From the NCBI RefSeq assembly GCF_000429865.1, contig NZ_AUCR01000010.1, positions 1 through 64,000 on the forward strand: DNA of 64,000 bases, read 5' to 3'. Made by a program: the position numbers and the translations under genes. Shown piece by piece: positions 36,965-47,774 of this stretch. How positions within the stretch are numbered: position 1 is the stretch's first letter; each line of letters opens with the position of its first letter. The notes under the pieces are model-generated. The model saw only the letters and a list, made by a program, of their open reading frames with translations, was not told the origin of the DNA and did no database searches. The DNA is from Cucumibacter marinus DSM 18995. GTDB lineage: Bacteria > Pseudomonadota > Alphaproteobacteria > Rhizobiales > Devosiaceae.

Positions 36965-38131
36965 TCAGGCGGCGAGGTCGGCGACCACGGCGTCGAGCAC
37001 CGGAAAACCCTTGTCGGTGACGCGCAGATTGCCGTTTGGCAATTGGCTCAAAAAGCCGATCCCGGTCAGTTCCGCGATCTGCTCGTCTCTGAGCGTCCGG
37101 CCCGAAAGCGCCCGATAGCGCTCGGGGCTGATGCCTTCGGCCAGCCTCAGGCCCATGACGAGATATTCGTCGCCCTGTTCTTCCTGGTTGAGCGCATCGT
37201 CGAGCGTCATGCCATGCCCGCGCGCCTTGACCCGCTCGGCCCAGGGGAAGGGCATTTTCTCGTCAACGGTCGCGTGTCGCACCCCGTCGATCAACAGCCG
37301 CCCATGGGCGCCCGGTCCGATCCCGGCATATTCGCCATAACGCCAGTAAACCAGGTTATGCCGGCTTTCCTGGCCGGGGCGGGCATGGTTCGAGATCTCA
37401 TAGGCCGGCAGCCCGGTTTTCGCCGTCAGCTCCTGGGTAAGCTCATAGAAATCGGCGGAAAGATCCGGGTCGGGCATGATCAGTTTGCCCGCCTCATAGA
37501 GATCGAAATAGCGCGTGCCCTGTTCGATGGTGAGCTGGTAGAGCGACAAATGCCCGGCCGCAAGCGCCAGTGCCTCTGTCAGCTCGTATTCCCAGGCCTC
37601 CAGCGTCTGGTGTGGGCGGGCATAGATGAGATCGAAGCTCGAGCGCTCGAAGATCGATTGCGCCAGCCGGACCGCCGCCACCGCCTCCCCGACCGTGTGC
37701 AGACGCCCCAGGGCGGCCAGCGCGTCGGGGTCTAGCGATTGCACGCCCAGCGACACCCGGTTGACCCCGGCGGCGCGATAGCCGCGAAACCGGTCGGCCT
37801 CGACGCTGGTCGGATTGGCCTCGAGTGTGATCTCGACGCGATTGTCCATCTGCCAGTGGCGCTGGATCGCCGCAAGGATCCGCTCGACCGATTTCGGCGC
37901 CATCAGCGAGGGCGTACCGCCCCCGAAAAACACCGAGGCGACTGTCCGGTTGGGCAGGCGTTCGGCTAGCGTCGCAATCTCGGTCTCATAGGCGGTGACG
38001 AAATCCTCTTCGTCAAAGGCGCCGCGATGGACATGCGAATTGAAGTCGCAGTAAGGGCATTTGGCCGCGCAGAACGGCCAGTGCACATAGACCCCGAACG
38101 CATTGTCCCCACCGCGGGCCATCTCAAACAT
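36965..38131 (-). CDS. hemW: Radical SAM heme chaperone HemW
   Basis: HemW binds heme and an iron-sulfur cluster and delivers heme to membrane enzymes. The 388-residue protein has the radical-SAM cysteine motif CAAKCPYC in FGVYVHWPFCAAKCPYCDFN, GGGTPSLM, and the HNLVYW segment that separates HemW from HemN. The ATG at 38131 overlaps rdgB by 8 bp; ATG 38122 is an alternative. It is the last gene of rph-rdgB-hemW. Confidence 0.94.
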   Translation of the reverse strand: MFEMARGGDNAFGVYVHWPFCAAKCPYCDFNSHVHRGAFDEEDFVTAYETEIATLAERLPNRTVASVFFGGGTPSLMAPKSVERILAAIQRHWQMDNRVEITLEANPTSVEADRFRGYRAAGVNRVSLGVQSLDPDALAALGRLHTVGEAVAAVRLAQSIFERSSFDLIYARPHQTLEAWEYELTEALALAAGHLSLYQLTIEQGTRYFDLYEAGKLIMPDPDLSADFYELTQELTAKTGLPAYEISNHARPGQESRHNLVYWRYGEYAGIGPGAHGRLLIDGVRHATVDEKMPFPWAERVKARGHGMTLDDALNQEEQGDEYLVMGLRLAEGISPERYRALSGRTLRDEQIAELTGIGFLSQLPNGNLRVTDKGFPVLDAVVADLAA

Positions 38132-38765
38132 CGCAGCACGCCTCCACAAGCGCGGCAAAAGCGCGTGCCCGGTGCGAGAGCCCGACATGGCCCGGCGACC
38201 AGCTGTGTTTTTCTTCCGAGGTCATTTCACCAAAGGTGGTGTCGAATCCCTCCGGCTGGAACACCGGATCGAAACCGAAGCCTTTGTCCCCGCGCGGCGG
38301 CCAGACCAGCGTGCCCTCTGCCTTGCCCACATAGAGCTGGTCGCGCCCGTCGGGCAGGGCGAGGCACAGCGTGGCGTTGAACGAGCCACGCCGCTGCGCC
38401 GGCGTCTTCGCGTCTTTTTTCCTGAGCAGGTCTTCGACCCTTTGCATGGCGGCCATGAAATCTCGCGGCACCCCGGCCCAGTCCGCGGTATAGACTCCGG
38501 GATCGCCATTGAGCGCATCGATGCACAGCCCCGAATCATCGGACAGCGCCATCAGCCCCGAGGCTTCGGCAGCTACATGGGCTTTGGTGCGGGCATTCTC
38601 GGCGAAGGTCGTGCCCTCTTCCGCCGGCTCGGGCAGGCCCAGTTCACCCGCCGACGTCAGGTCGAGCCCGAATGGCGCGAACAATTCGCGGAACTCGGCA
38701 AGCTTGCCGTCATTATGGGTCGCGATAACGAGCTTTGTGCCGCGGGTGAGCCGGAAATCGTTCAT
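38124..38765 (-). CDS. rdgB: XTP/dITP diphosphatase RdgB
   Basis: RdgB removes deaminated purine nucleotides such as dITP and XTP. The 213-residue protein has VIATHNDGKLAEFRELF (substrate and phosphate binding), LSDDSGLCIDALNGDPGVY and GDKGFGFDPVFQPEG, and ends SHRARAFAALV. Its ATG follows the rph stop directly. Confidence 0.95.
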   Translation of the reverse strand: MNDFRLTRGTKLVIATHNDGKLAEFRELFAPFGLDLTSAGELGLPEPAEEGTTFAENARTKAHVAAEASGLMALSDDSGLCIDALNGDPGVYTADWAGVPRDFMAAMQRVEDLLRKKDAKTPAQRRGSFNATLCLALPDGRDQLYVGKAEGTLVWPPRGDKGFGFDPVFQPEGFDTTFGEMTSEEKHSWSPGHVGLSHRARAFAALVEACCDV

Positions 38766-39494
38766 TCAGTCCGCCACCGCTTGGGAAAGCGCCTGTTTCT
38801 GGCCTTCGATCAGTTCGCCGACGCCTTTTTGCGCCAGCGCCGTAAGCGCCGACAATTCGTCCGCTGAGAACGGCGCGCCTTCCGCAGTGCCCTGGATCTC
38901 GACGAATCGCCCGTCTCCGGTCATCACGAAATTCGCGTCGGTCTCCGCTTCCGAATCCTCGGCATAGTCGAGGTCGAGCACCGGCGTGCCGCGATAGATC
39001 CCGCAGGAAACCGCGGCCAGCTCGGTCGTGATCGCGTTCGGCCCGGCGAGCTCGCGCGCCTGCATCCAACCGATCGCGTCCGAGAGCGCCACAAAGGCGC
39101 CGGTGATCGATGCGGTGCGGGTTCCGCCATCGGCCTGGATCACGTCGCAATCGACCGTGATCTGGTTTTCCCCGATTGCCTTCATGTCGACAACGGCCCG
39201 CAGTGACCGCCCGATCAGGCGCTGGATCTCCTGGGTGCGGCCCGATTGCTTGCCCGCGGTCGCCTCGCGGCGGGTGCGCTGGCCGGTGGCGCGCGGCAGC
39301 ATGCCGTATTCTGCGGTCACCCAGCCGAGCCCCGCCCCGCGCCGCCAGGGCGGCAGCGAGGTCTCGACACTCGCCGTCACCAGGATCCGCGTGCCCCCGC
39401 ATGAGATCATGCAGCTGCCCTCTGCATAAGGGTTCACACCGCGTTCGATGGTAAGGGGGCGCAATTGGTCTGGCGCTCGACCGGAGGGTCGCAT
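38766..39494 (-). CDS. rph: Ribonuclease PH
   Basis: RNase PH trims tRNA 3' ends by phosphorolysis. The 242-residue protein has the start [41 protein letters not shown] and [19 protein letters not shown], which bind phosphate and RNA. The ATG at 39494 follows a GTG at 39497. It is divergent from hrcA, the standard arrangement in alphaproteobacteria. Confidence 0.96.
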   Translation of the reverse strand: MRPSGRAPDQLRPLTIERGVNPYAEGSCMISCGGTRILVTASVETSLPPWRRGAGLGWVTAEYGMLPRATGQRTRREATAGKQSGRTQEIQRLIGRSLRAVVDMKAIGENQITVDCDVIQADGGTRTASITGAFVALSDAIGWMQARELAGPNAITTELAAVSCGIYRGTPVLDLDYAEDSEAETDANFVMTGDGRFVEIQGTAEGAPFSADELSALTALAQKGVGELIEGQKQALSQAVAD

Positions 39495-39660
39495 CACTGA
39501 TTCACATCCTGTTAACCGTAGGGAACTGCCTCTTAGCCTGTTGCCTTGAGGCGGTAAAGCGGGCCGGTCGGGCCGGAACCGGCCTTTGGGGTCGTCTGCG
39601 GTTGGCGGCGCCCGGATTTAGGCCTAAATACAGGCGTATTGCGTCATTAACCGCGTCTGC

Positions 39661-40752
39661 ATGAAAACCGTGTCCAGCAACCATCCACAGGGCGACTTCT
39701 TTTCCGTGCTCAACGATCGGGCGCAGGAAATCTTTCGCCGGCTTGTCGAGCGCTATCTTGAGACTGGCGCTCCGGTCGGCTCGCGCCAGCTTGCGCGCAT
39801 GCTCGAGACCCAGCTTTCTCCTGCCTCGGTGCGCAATGTCATGGCCGACCTCGAGGATCTGGGCCTGATCGCGGCCCCGCACACCTCCGCCGGCCGCGCG
39901 CCCACCCAGCAGGGGCTGAGGTTCTTCGTCGATGCCATGCTCGAGATTGGCGCGGTCAACGAGACCGAGCGCCGCCGCATCGCCGACCAGATCGAGCATT
40001 CCTCCAGCGCCGGCCGGGTCGAGGAGGTGCTGACCGAAGCCAGCCAGGTGCTTTCCGGCCTCTCCCAGGGCGCCGGGCTTGTGATTACCGCGAAGGCCGA
40101 CACGGTGCTCCGCCATATCGAGTTCGTCCGGCTCGATCAGGACAAGGCGCTGGCGATCCTGGTGGGCGAGGACGGGCATGTGGAGAACCGCCTGTTTCCG
40201 TTGCCTCTCGGGCTGGCGGCGAGCGCTTTGACCGAGGCGGCCAACTACCTCAACCACCACGTTGTCGGACGCACCCTGTCCGAGGCCCGCGATGTGATCG
40301 AGGCCCAGCGTGCGCGCAAGCAGGCCGAGCTCGACGAACTGACCTCAAAGCTCATCGATACCGGGCTCGCCAGCCTCACCGAAGCGCGTGATTCTCTCAC
40401 CCCGACCCTGATCGTGCGCGGCCGCGCCAATCTCATCGGCGACACCATGGCCTCCGAGGATCTCGACCGGGTGCGTCAGCTTTTCGACGAACTCGAGAGC
40501 AAGAAGGCGCTGATCGACCTGCTCGGCGATACCGAGACCGCGCAAGGCGTGCGCATCTTCATCGGTTCGGAAAACAAGCTGTTTTCTCTTTCCGGCTCAT
40601 CGGTGATTCTCTCGCCTTATCGCGACACCAATCAGAAGGTGGTTGGGGTCGTGGGGGTGATCGGGCCGACCCGGATCAACTATTCGCGTATCGTGCCGGT
40701 GGTCGACTACACTGCAAATGTTGTCTCTGAACTGATCCGCCGGGGCCGGTAA
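39661..40752 (+). CDS. hrcA: Heat-inducible transcription repressor HrcA
   Basis: HrcA represses groESL-type genes through CIRCE elements. The 363-residue protein has an N-terminal winged helix (LVERYLETGAPVGSRQLAR, SPASVRNVMADLEDLGLI, HTSAGRAPTQQGLRFFVD) and a C-terminal GAF-like sensing region with IIGPTRINYSRIVPVVDY-like VGVIGPTRINYSRI. No CIRCE inverted repeat is visible in its own upstream gap, so it need not be autoregulated. grpE follows. Confidence 0.95.
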   Translation: MKTVSSNHPQGDFFSVLNDRAQEIFRRLVERYLETGAPVGSRQLARMLETQLSPASVRNVMADLEDLGLIAAPHTSAGRAPTQQGLRFFVDAMLEIGAVNETERRRIADQIEHSSSAGRVEEVLTEASQVLSGLSQGAGLVITAKADTVLRHIEFVRLDQDKALAILVGEDGHVENRLFPLPLGLAASALTEAANYLNHHVVGRTLSEARDVIEAQRARKQAELDELTSKLIDTGLASLTEARDSLTPTLIVRGRANLIGDTMASEDLDRVRQLFDELESKKALIDLLGDTETAQGVRIFIGSENKLFSLSGSSVILSPYRDTNQKVVGVVGVIGPTRINYSRIVPVVDYTANVVSELIRRGR

Positions 40753-40844
40753 CCGTGCGCGCGATCATGCGCGATGGTTGAAATTTCGGTTGGAATGCCC
40801 GATATGCGGCCCCGACAAACTTCAAACCAATGGACAAAGCAGCC

Positions 40845-41534
40845 ATGAGTGACGAACAGGACCGGCCGGCACCCGAAAACGAGGCCGCCGAAGCCCGTGC
40901 CGCCGAAGCCCATGCCACCGAAGCCCATGCCACCAAGGCGTCTGCCGCCTCTGCCGAGGCCGAGATCATCGCCGCGCTCGAAGCCGAGCGCAACGAGCTC
41001 AAGGACCGGCTTTTGCGTGCCGTTGCCGAAATGGACAATCTCAGAAAGCGCACCGAGCGCGAAATGCGTGACACCCGCGCCTATGCGATTTCCAATTTCG
41101 CCCGCGACATGCTGACCGCGACCGACAATCTGTCGCGTGCGCTGGGGACCCTGCCCGCCGAGGACCGCGAAACCGCGACCGACGCCATGAAGGGCCTCAT
41201 CGAGGGCGTCGAGATGACCGAGCGCGAAATGCAGCGGCTTCTCGAAAAGAACGGCGTCAAGAAGATCGACCCCAAGGGCGAACGCTTCGACCCGCATTTC
41301 CATCAGGCCATGTTCGAAATCCCGAACCCGGAGGTTCCCGAACAGACCGTCCTCGAGGTCATGCAGTCCGGCTATGTGATCGGCGAGCGCGTGTTGCGCC
41401 CGGCCATGGTCGGGGTCGCCAAGGGCGGGCCGAAAGCGGCCAAACCGGCCCCGGCGGCCGAACCGGCAGGTGAAACCGAGGCCGGAAACGGCGAGACCGG
41501 TGGCGCAGACCCGCATATCGACAAGGAAGTCTGA
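40845..41534 (+). CDS. grpE: Nucleotide exchange factor GrpE
   Basis: GrpE exchanges ADP for ATP on DnaK. The 229-residue protein has a variable Ala/Glu-rich head, a long coiled coil ([25 protein letters not shown]) and the beta-wing core ([38 protein letters not shown]). The start may be ATG 40830, 5 codons earlier; neither has a clear ribosome-binding site. Three tandem 15-bp units (40889-40933) encode [15 protein letters not shown]. Confidence 0.94.
   Translation: MSDEQDRPAPENEAAEARAAEAHATEAHATKASAASAEAEIIAALEAERNELKDRLLRAVAEMDNLRKRTEREMRDTRAYAISNFARDMLTATDNLSRALGTLPAEDRETATDAMKGLIEGVEMTEREMQRLLEKNGVKKIDPKGERFDPHFHQAMFEIPNPEVPEQTVLEVMQSGYVIGERVLRPAMVGVAKGGPKAAKPAPAAEPAGETEAGNGETGGADPHIDKEV
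40889..40933 (+). repeat. Three tandem 15-bp units in grpE
   Basis: The unit CGAAGCCCATGCCAC occurs twice perfectly (40904-40918, 40919-40933), after a variant CGAAGCCCGTGCCGC (40889-40903). It lies in the disordered N-terminus, so copy-number change would be in frame and tolerated. Confidence 0.7.
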
Positions 41535-42380
41535 GGCTTCCCCCAAGCCTGCAGCCTGCTTGCGATGAGGTCCCGGATCAAGTCCGGGAGGGCGCGCGAG
41601 GATCCCCCCAAGCCCTCGCCCTGAGGTAGCCGAGCCTCGAAGGGCGAGGGCGGGACGTGTGGCCCATCTTTCGACAAGCTCAGGATGAGATCAGACATTG
41701 TGTGTCGAGCTTCCAACCAGACCGCCGGCATTACCCGGTTGAGCCGGGTGATCCATCGGAGGCGGCCAGATGGACCACCCGAACGAGTCGGGTGGTGACG
41801 AGGCGGTTGGAGATAGGCGATACCATCCCCTCCGCGTCATTCCCGACCAGCCCGCCGGCGTGAGGCAAATTGCCGGAACCCAGTGCGCCATGTCATGGCG
41901 CGTGAGACACCGTGCTTGGCAGAAGTGGCCTTTTGGCGGGCTGGATAGCCCGCCGCTGGGTTCCCGTTAGCCGGCCGGCGCGAGACAATATTGGCGGGAA
42001 TGACACTGAATTTCTGGATGTGTTCTGCCCCACTCTCATCCGTCATTCCGGCGGAAGCCTGAATCAAGCCAACTCAGATGTATAGAACGAACGTTCGTTC
42101 GTTATGTGGCTGCGTTGATTACTCGACATCGGCCTGCGCCGGGGTGACGGCGGGGGGTAGGTGACAGGCGCCGCACACCCTTCGAGGGTCGTGCCAATGG
42201 CGCTCCCAACTCAGGATGAGGTCAGAGATTGTGTCTCGACCTCTCCAGGCACTAACCCGCCGTCATTCACGGCCAGCCCGCCGGCGTGAGGCAGACCAGC
42301 CCGGCCGGCGCGAGGCCAAGTTTTCACGGGAATGGCGGTCTTGTACACCGCTGGCTGCCACCCAGATCCGGTGGTGCGCC
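41535..42380. repeat. 846-bp repeat field between grpE and rsgA
   Basis: No gene is supported. It holds a CCCGGA-TCAAG-TCCGGG hairpin (41572-41588) and a CTCGCCCTGAGG/CTCAGGATGAG block (41612-41692). A double hairpin follows at 41733-41749 and 41774-41796. Two perfect 21-bp copies of CCAGCCCGCCGGCGTGAGGC(A) lie at 41847-41867 and 42273-42293, with diverged copies near 41969 and 42298. It also holds a 65-bp dispersed repeat (41996-42060), an isolated 16-bp palindrome (42085-42100) and a decayed CTCAGG block (42177-42236). Confidence 0.7.
42085..42100. promoter_or_regulatory. Perfect 16-bp palindrome, TetR-operator-like
   Basis: GAACGAACGTTCGTTC is perfectly palindromic and has the look of TetR-family operators. 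It sits in AT-richer DNA (TGTATAGAAC...GTTATG), but no regulator or target gene is adjacent. It may be a relic of a lost gene. Confidence 0.45.
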
Positions 42381-43457
42381 TCAATCCTCGAAGTAATTGC
42401 GCTTGTTGCGCACCGCCTGCACCCGCTTGGCCATCTTGCCGAAGCCCTTCGCCCTGGACCGGCGCTGGGCGATGCTGGCGGAGGCATGGAATTCCTCTGC
42501 CTTCAGCTTGAGATAGCGTTGCAGCTTGGCTTCATCGAGCGACCCGTCCTCGATGGCGGTTCTGACCGCGCAGCCCGGCTCGGTCTCGTGCTTGCAGTCC
42601 GAGAACCGGCACTGTGACGCGATCTCTTCGACATCGGCAAATACGTCGGCCAGCCCGGCTTCCATATCCGCCAATCGCAATTCGCGCATGCCCGGTGTGT
42701 CGATCAGCCAGCCGCCATCGTCGAGCGGAATCATCGCCCGCGCGGTGGTGGTGTGCCGGCCCTTGCCGTCGCCCTTTCGGGTGCCGCCGATCTCCTGGTC
42801 CTGCCGCCTTGTCAGCGAGTTAACCAGTGTCGACTTGCCCACCCCTGATGATCCCAGCAGCGCCACGGTCTGGCCCGCCCCGCACCAGGTCCGCAAGGGT
42901 TCGACGGCAGCCTGCTCGCGCGCATCGAGTGCTTCGACCATCAGGCCCGGCATCAGCCGCGCCGCCATGTCGATGAATTCATGCACGTCCTCGGCAAGGT
43001 CCGCCTTGGTCAGCACCACCACGGGAGTAACATCGGCTTCTCGCGCCAGCGCCAGGTAACGCTCGATCCGCGCCGGGTTGAAGTCCCGGTCGCAGCCCGT
43101 GACGATGAACAGGGTGTCCACATTCGCCGCGATCAGCTGAACCTTCGATTCGCCACGCTTGGCGCCGCGTTTGAACAGCGATTTGCGCGGCACCAGCGTG
43201 GTGGCGCGTCCGGCCTGCCGGTCGACAAGCACGAAATCGCCAACGGTTGCGGCCTCTGTTTCATCCGCGCGCGGCACCAGCGGCGGCACGCGCATGGCGT
43301 AGCCTTCGCCGACCACCTCGAGCGCGTCGCGATGGGTCGCCAGCACCCGCGCCGGCTCGGCGTGATCAAGCGCTTCGGGATCGATCTGGCGCACAAAGAA
43401 AGGGGACCAGCCCAGTTGGGCCAGCGTGTATTCAGTCGGATTGTCGGGTTCGGTCAT
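42381..43457 (-). CDS. rsgA: Ribosome small-subunit GTPase RsgA
   Basis: RsgA tests and matures the 30S subunit. The 358-residue protein has an N-terminal OB fold, then a circularly permuted GTPase in the order G4 (LTKADL), G1 (GSSGVGKSTLVNSL), G3 (DTPGMREL), and a C-terminal zinc finger (CRFSDCKHETEPGC). The ATG at 43457 gives the family-like MTEPDNPTEYTLAQLGW; 31 in-frame codons before it are not conserved. Unlike its neighbours it is flanked on both sides by gene-free DNA. Confidence 0.95.
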   Translation of the reverse strand: MTEPDNPTEYTLAQLGWSPFFVRQIDPEALDHAEPARVLATHRDALEVVGEGYAMRVPPLVPRADETEAATVGDFVLVDRQAGRATTLVPRKSLFKRGAKRGESKVQLIAANVDTLFIVTGCDRDFNPARIERYLALAREADVTPVVVLTKADLAEDVHEFIDMAARLMPGLMVEALDAREQAAVEPLRTWCGAGQTVALLGSSGVGKSTLVNSLTRRQDQEIGGTRKGDGKGRHTTTARAMIPLDDGGWLIDTPGMRELRLADMEAGLADVFADVEEIASQCRFSDCKHETEPGCAVRTAIEDGSLDEAKLQRYLKLKAEEFHASASIAQRRSRAKGFGKMAKRVQAVRNKRNYFED

Positions 43458-43876
43458 CGGTTTTCCCGCTTGGCCCGCACGCCGCCCCTGATGGGGCAAG
43501 GGCATGGGGCAAGAACTTCTAAGTCGAAACACAGTGCGTTGCCCCCGCATCCGGATGGGGATGGCGGGAACGGGGCTGACCGGGGTCCGGCGGGAGAACG
43601 CACCCTCAAAGGGCCGTCAGGCAAACAGGGCGCAAGATTCAAAAAGGGCGCAAGCCACCCGTCCGGCGCGCCGGTGCAGCGCGTGGGAACAAAGGACAGT
43701 CATGAAACGCTCTCCTTTCGTGGGTGGTTGAATGTCAATTATAGACCGCTCGCGGCCCGCTTGACCAGCGTTCCGGTGGTTTGTTTTCCGCTGGCCTTGG
43801 ATCGTGCCCGGCGTCAGAATGCTAGCTGGAGAGCTGCGAAGACCGCGCGGCCCGATATGTGCACAAGGAGGACGCC
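43458..43876. other. 419-bp gap between rsgA and a secreted-protein gene
   Basis: It holds a GCCCC-TGAT-GGGGC hairpin (43484-43497) close to the rsgA start and a possible 9-codon minigene (43702-43731) with AAAGGA 5 bp upstream. That AAAGGA can pair with TCCTTT inside the minigene. Otherwise I see nothing. Confidence 0.4.
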
Positions 43877-44326
43877 ATGCACAAACCCCTCGCCATCGCC
43901 CTGACCCTGACCGCCGGTGTACTGGCCGCCACCGCCCCGGCCCTGGCAGCGCCTGTCGATCAGGTCTGCGGTTATGCCGAGGTCCTGCGCGACAGCGGGA
44001 TCCAGTCGGCCAACCAGTACATGGAAAAGATGGCCGGACACTGGTCCGACGCCCAGCGCGAACAGCTTACCGTGGCCGTCGGCGCCCAGATGGCGCGCTT
44101 CAATTACCGGGATGCGCTCATCTACCGCACCGCCGACATTCCCGACGTCGCCGAGGAATATTTCCTGGTCCTCCGGCTCAAATCGACCGGCGCGGTCTAT
44201 CTGCGCATGTTCTTCGAAGGCAATGAAGTCGCCGAACCTCTCATCGAGGTCGACTTCAAGAGCTCTTATTATGCCGCCACCCAGGCGCCCTTCTTCCAGG
44301 ATCCCGAGCCGGTCACCTGCCCATAG
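43877..44326 (+). CDS. Hypothetical periplasmic protein
   Basis: I do not recognise this 149-residue protein. AAGGAGG 5 bp upstream of ATG 43877 decides the start. A signal peptide (HKPLAIALTLTAGVLAATAPALA) is probably cut after ALA. The mature part of about 125 residues has two cysteines (VCGYAEV and the near-C-terminal VTCP) that could form a disulfide, and mixed alpha/beta character (AEEYFLVLRLKSTGAVYLRMFF). It stands alone on the plus strand. Function unknown. Confidence 0.75.
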   Translation: MHKPLAIALTLTAGVLAATAPALAAPVDQVCGYAEVLRDSGIQSANQYMEKMAGHWSDAQREQLTVAVGAQMARFNYRDALIYRTADIPDVAEEYFLVLRLKSTGAVYLRMFFEGNEVAEPLIEVDFKSSYYAATQAPFFQDPEPVTCP

Positions 44327-44391
44327 CCGGTGGCGGCCTGAGCCAGTCAATGAGGTTGAGGCGGTCCGGATTCCGGGCCGCCTGTTTTCGT

Positions 44392-44772
44392 TCAGCGCGA
44401 CACATAGCTGACCTGGTCGTGGAATACGTCATTGCCGGTGCCCTTCATGTCAAAGGCCCCGCTTTGCAGATAGGTGATATGGTGCACGAGATCGCTGGCC
44501 GATGAGGCCGGCGCATAGCCGACAAGCGTGACGAGGTAATCCCGCGAGGGCGGCTGGTGCTGGGTATCGTAGATCGTGAAATGACCGCTGAGTTCGATCA
44601 GGTAGCGCGAATGCAGCGTGTCCCACCCCAGATACGAACCATTGACGGTAAAACTCTGGCCGAGCACACCCGACAGGGTGCCGGAGAGGGTCTGCTTGCT
44701 GGCGTCTTCGGCGTTGAGATCGAGTGTTACCCCGGTGCCTGAATTGGTGTACTGCCCTTGAAATACGCTCAT
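44392..44772 (-). CDS. Hypothetical small all-beta protein
   Basis: The 126-residue product starts at ATG 44772 with GGGGAG 6 bp upstream. There is no signal peptide and no cysteine. Alternating hydrophobic strands with Gly-Thr turns (GQYTNSGTGVTLDLNAED, LSGTLSGVLGQSFTVNGSY, HFTIYDTQ, DYLVTLVGYAP) suggest a small beta-barrel, loosely reminiscent of avidin or lipocalin folds. That resemblance is only visual. It is separated from alkB by 110 bp on the same strand. Function unknown. Confidence 0.7.
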   Translation of the reverse strand: MSVFQGQYTNSGTGVTLDLNAEDASKQTLSGTLSGVLGQSFTVNGSYLGWDTLHSRYLIELSGHFTIYDTQHQPPSRDYLVTLVGYAPASSASDLVHHITYLQSGAFDMKGTGNDVFHDQVSYVSR

Positions 44773-44882
44773 GATGTCTCCCCTTCGCGGCGGATCTGCC
44801 GCACGGCACTGTCGCGCGCGAAGGGGCGGAGCGCAGCCGTAGCCACGCTCACGCATTAACACCTATCGGCGGGCATTATCTG

Positions 44883-45512
44883 TCAACGCACAGACGCCTT
44901 GCCGGGAACGGTGACCCGCCGCAGCGTCAGGTTGAGCCGCCCGCCTGCCGGGAAAAGATCCGGCCAGCCGCCGAGAAGGTCCGAACTGCCCGGTTCCACC
45001 TTGTCGATACCGTGAAAGGCCAGCCGGGTCTTGCCTTCGAGCACGACAACATCGCCGCTTTCGAGCCAAACACTGTCGGTCGGCCCCTTGCGGCTGTCGC
45101 CCCCGAGCCGGAAACGGGCGCGGTCGCCAAGCGAGATCGACACCACCGGCGCGTCGACATCCGCTTCGTCCCTGTCCTGGTGCAGCCCCATCTTCGCGGT
45201 GGGTGCGTAGTAATTGACAAGGCAGGCCTCGGGCGGCGCCTCATAGCCTGATACTGCCTCCCAGAGGTCCAGCAATGCGCCCGGCATGGGCGGCCAGGGT
45301 CGGCCTGTGTCCGGATGGGTCGCCTGATAGCGATAGCCCGATTTGTCCGCCACCCACCCCAGCGGCCCGCAATTGCTCATGCGCACCGACAAAGGCGTGC
45401 CCCAGCGCGGCAGGAAGGGCTGGAACAATGGCGCGTGATGCAGTATGTCCGCGACCTTGCCGGCCAGCGCGTACTGGTCGGTCGAATCGAGATAGCCGGG
45501 TAGGTGGCGCAT
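44883..45512 (-). CDS. alkB: Alpha-ketoglutarate-dependent dioxygenase AlkB
   Basis: AlkB removes methyl groups from 1-methyladenine and 3-methylcytosine in DNA or RNA by oxidation. The 209-residue protein has the iron triad H111-x-D113 (LHQDRDE) and H167 (LAFHGID), and the 2-oxoglutarate arginines R192 and R198 (RLNLTLRRV). The start at ATG 45512 has GGAGG upstream. With nth and the Ada-like gene it makes three alkylation or base-repair functions in 12 kb, though not in one operon. Confidence 0.93.
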   Translation of the reverse strand: MRHLPGYLDSTDQYALAGKVADILHHAPLFQPFLPRWGTPLSVRMSNCGPLGWVADKSGYRYQATHPDTGRPWPPMPGALLDLWEAVSGYEAPPEACLVNYYAPTAKMGLHQDRDEADVDAPVVSISLGDRARFRLGGDSRKGPTDSVWLESGDVVVLEGKTRLAFHGIDKVEPGSSDLLGGWPDLFPAGGRLNLTLRRVTVPGKASVR

Positions 45513-45606
45513 GACGCCTCCGCACGCTGGAACCGGGCCCGGAAGGCTGCGCCTTCCAAACCCTGTTCGGCAACCCGAAAACGCCCGCAAATTGTGGGGT
45601 GGGGCG

Positions 45607-45635
45607 CTTGAAGCCCTCGGGCAGCCTCCTTATAT
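45607..45635 (+). promoter_or_regulatory. RpoH (sigma-32) promoter of dnaKJ
   Basis: CTTGAA (45607-45612), 15-bp spacer, CCTTATAT (45628-45635). This closely fits the alphaproteobacterial heat-shock promoter and lies about 130 bp upstream of the dnaK start. Confidence 0.7.
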
Positions 45636-45763
45636 AGCCTCCGAACACTCCCTTATGGGGTGACTTTCATACCCAAGAGGGGCTACAGCGGTCCGCAAGG
45701 ATCGGAAAGGCTGCCGGTTTCGGGGCCTTTGGAGAGCCCGCCAGACAAGAGGTAAGACGAAAA

Positions 45764-47692
<1,929 letters not shown>

Positions 47693-47708
47693 GTCTTCAT
47701 TCAAATCG

Positions 47709-47740
47709 GAACGGGCCGGCAGTTTTCTGCCGGCCCGTTC
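47709..47740 (+). terminator. Strong hairpin between dnaK and dnaJ
   Basis: GAACGGGCCGGCAG (47709-47722), loop TTTT, CTGCCGGCCCGTTC (47727-47740): a perfect 14-bp stem with no following T-run. It is more likely an attenuator or mRNA-stability element that sets the DnaK to DnaJ ratio than a full terminator. Confidence 0.65.
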
Positions 47741-47774
47741 TGCACGGCAACGCCAGCCCCAGGCCCAATAGCCG

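Noticed and set aside
39498-39660. CIRCE element before hrcA
   Set aside because: The TTAGCACTC-N9-GAGTGCTAA inverted repeat is absent in this gap.
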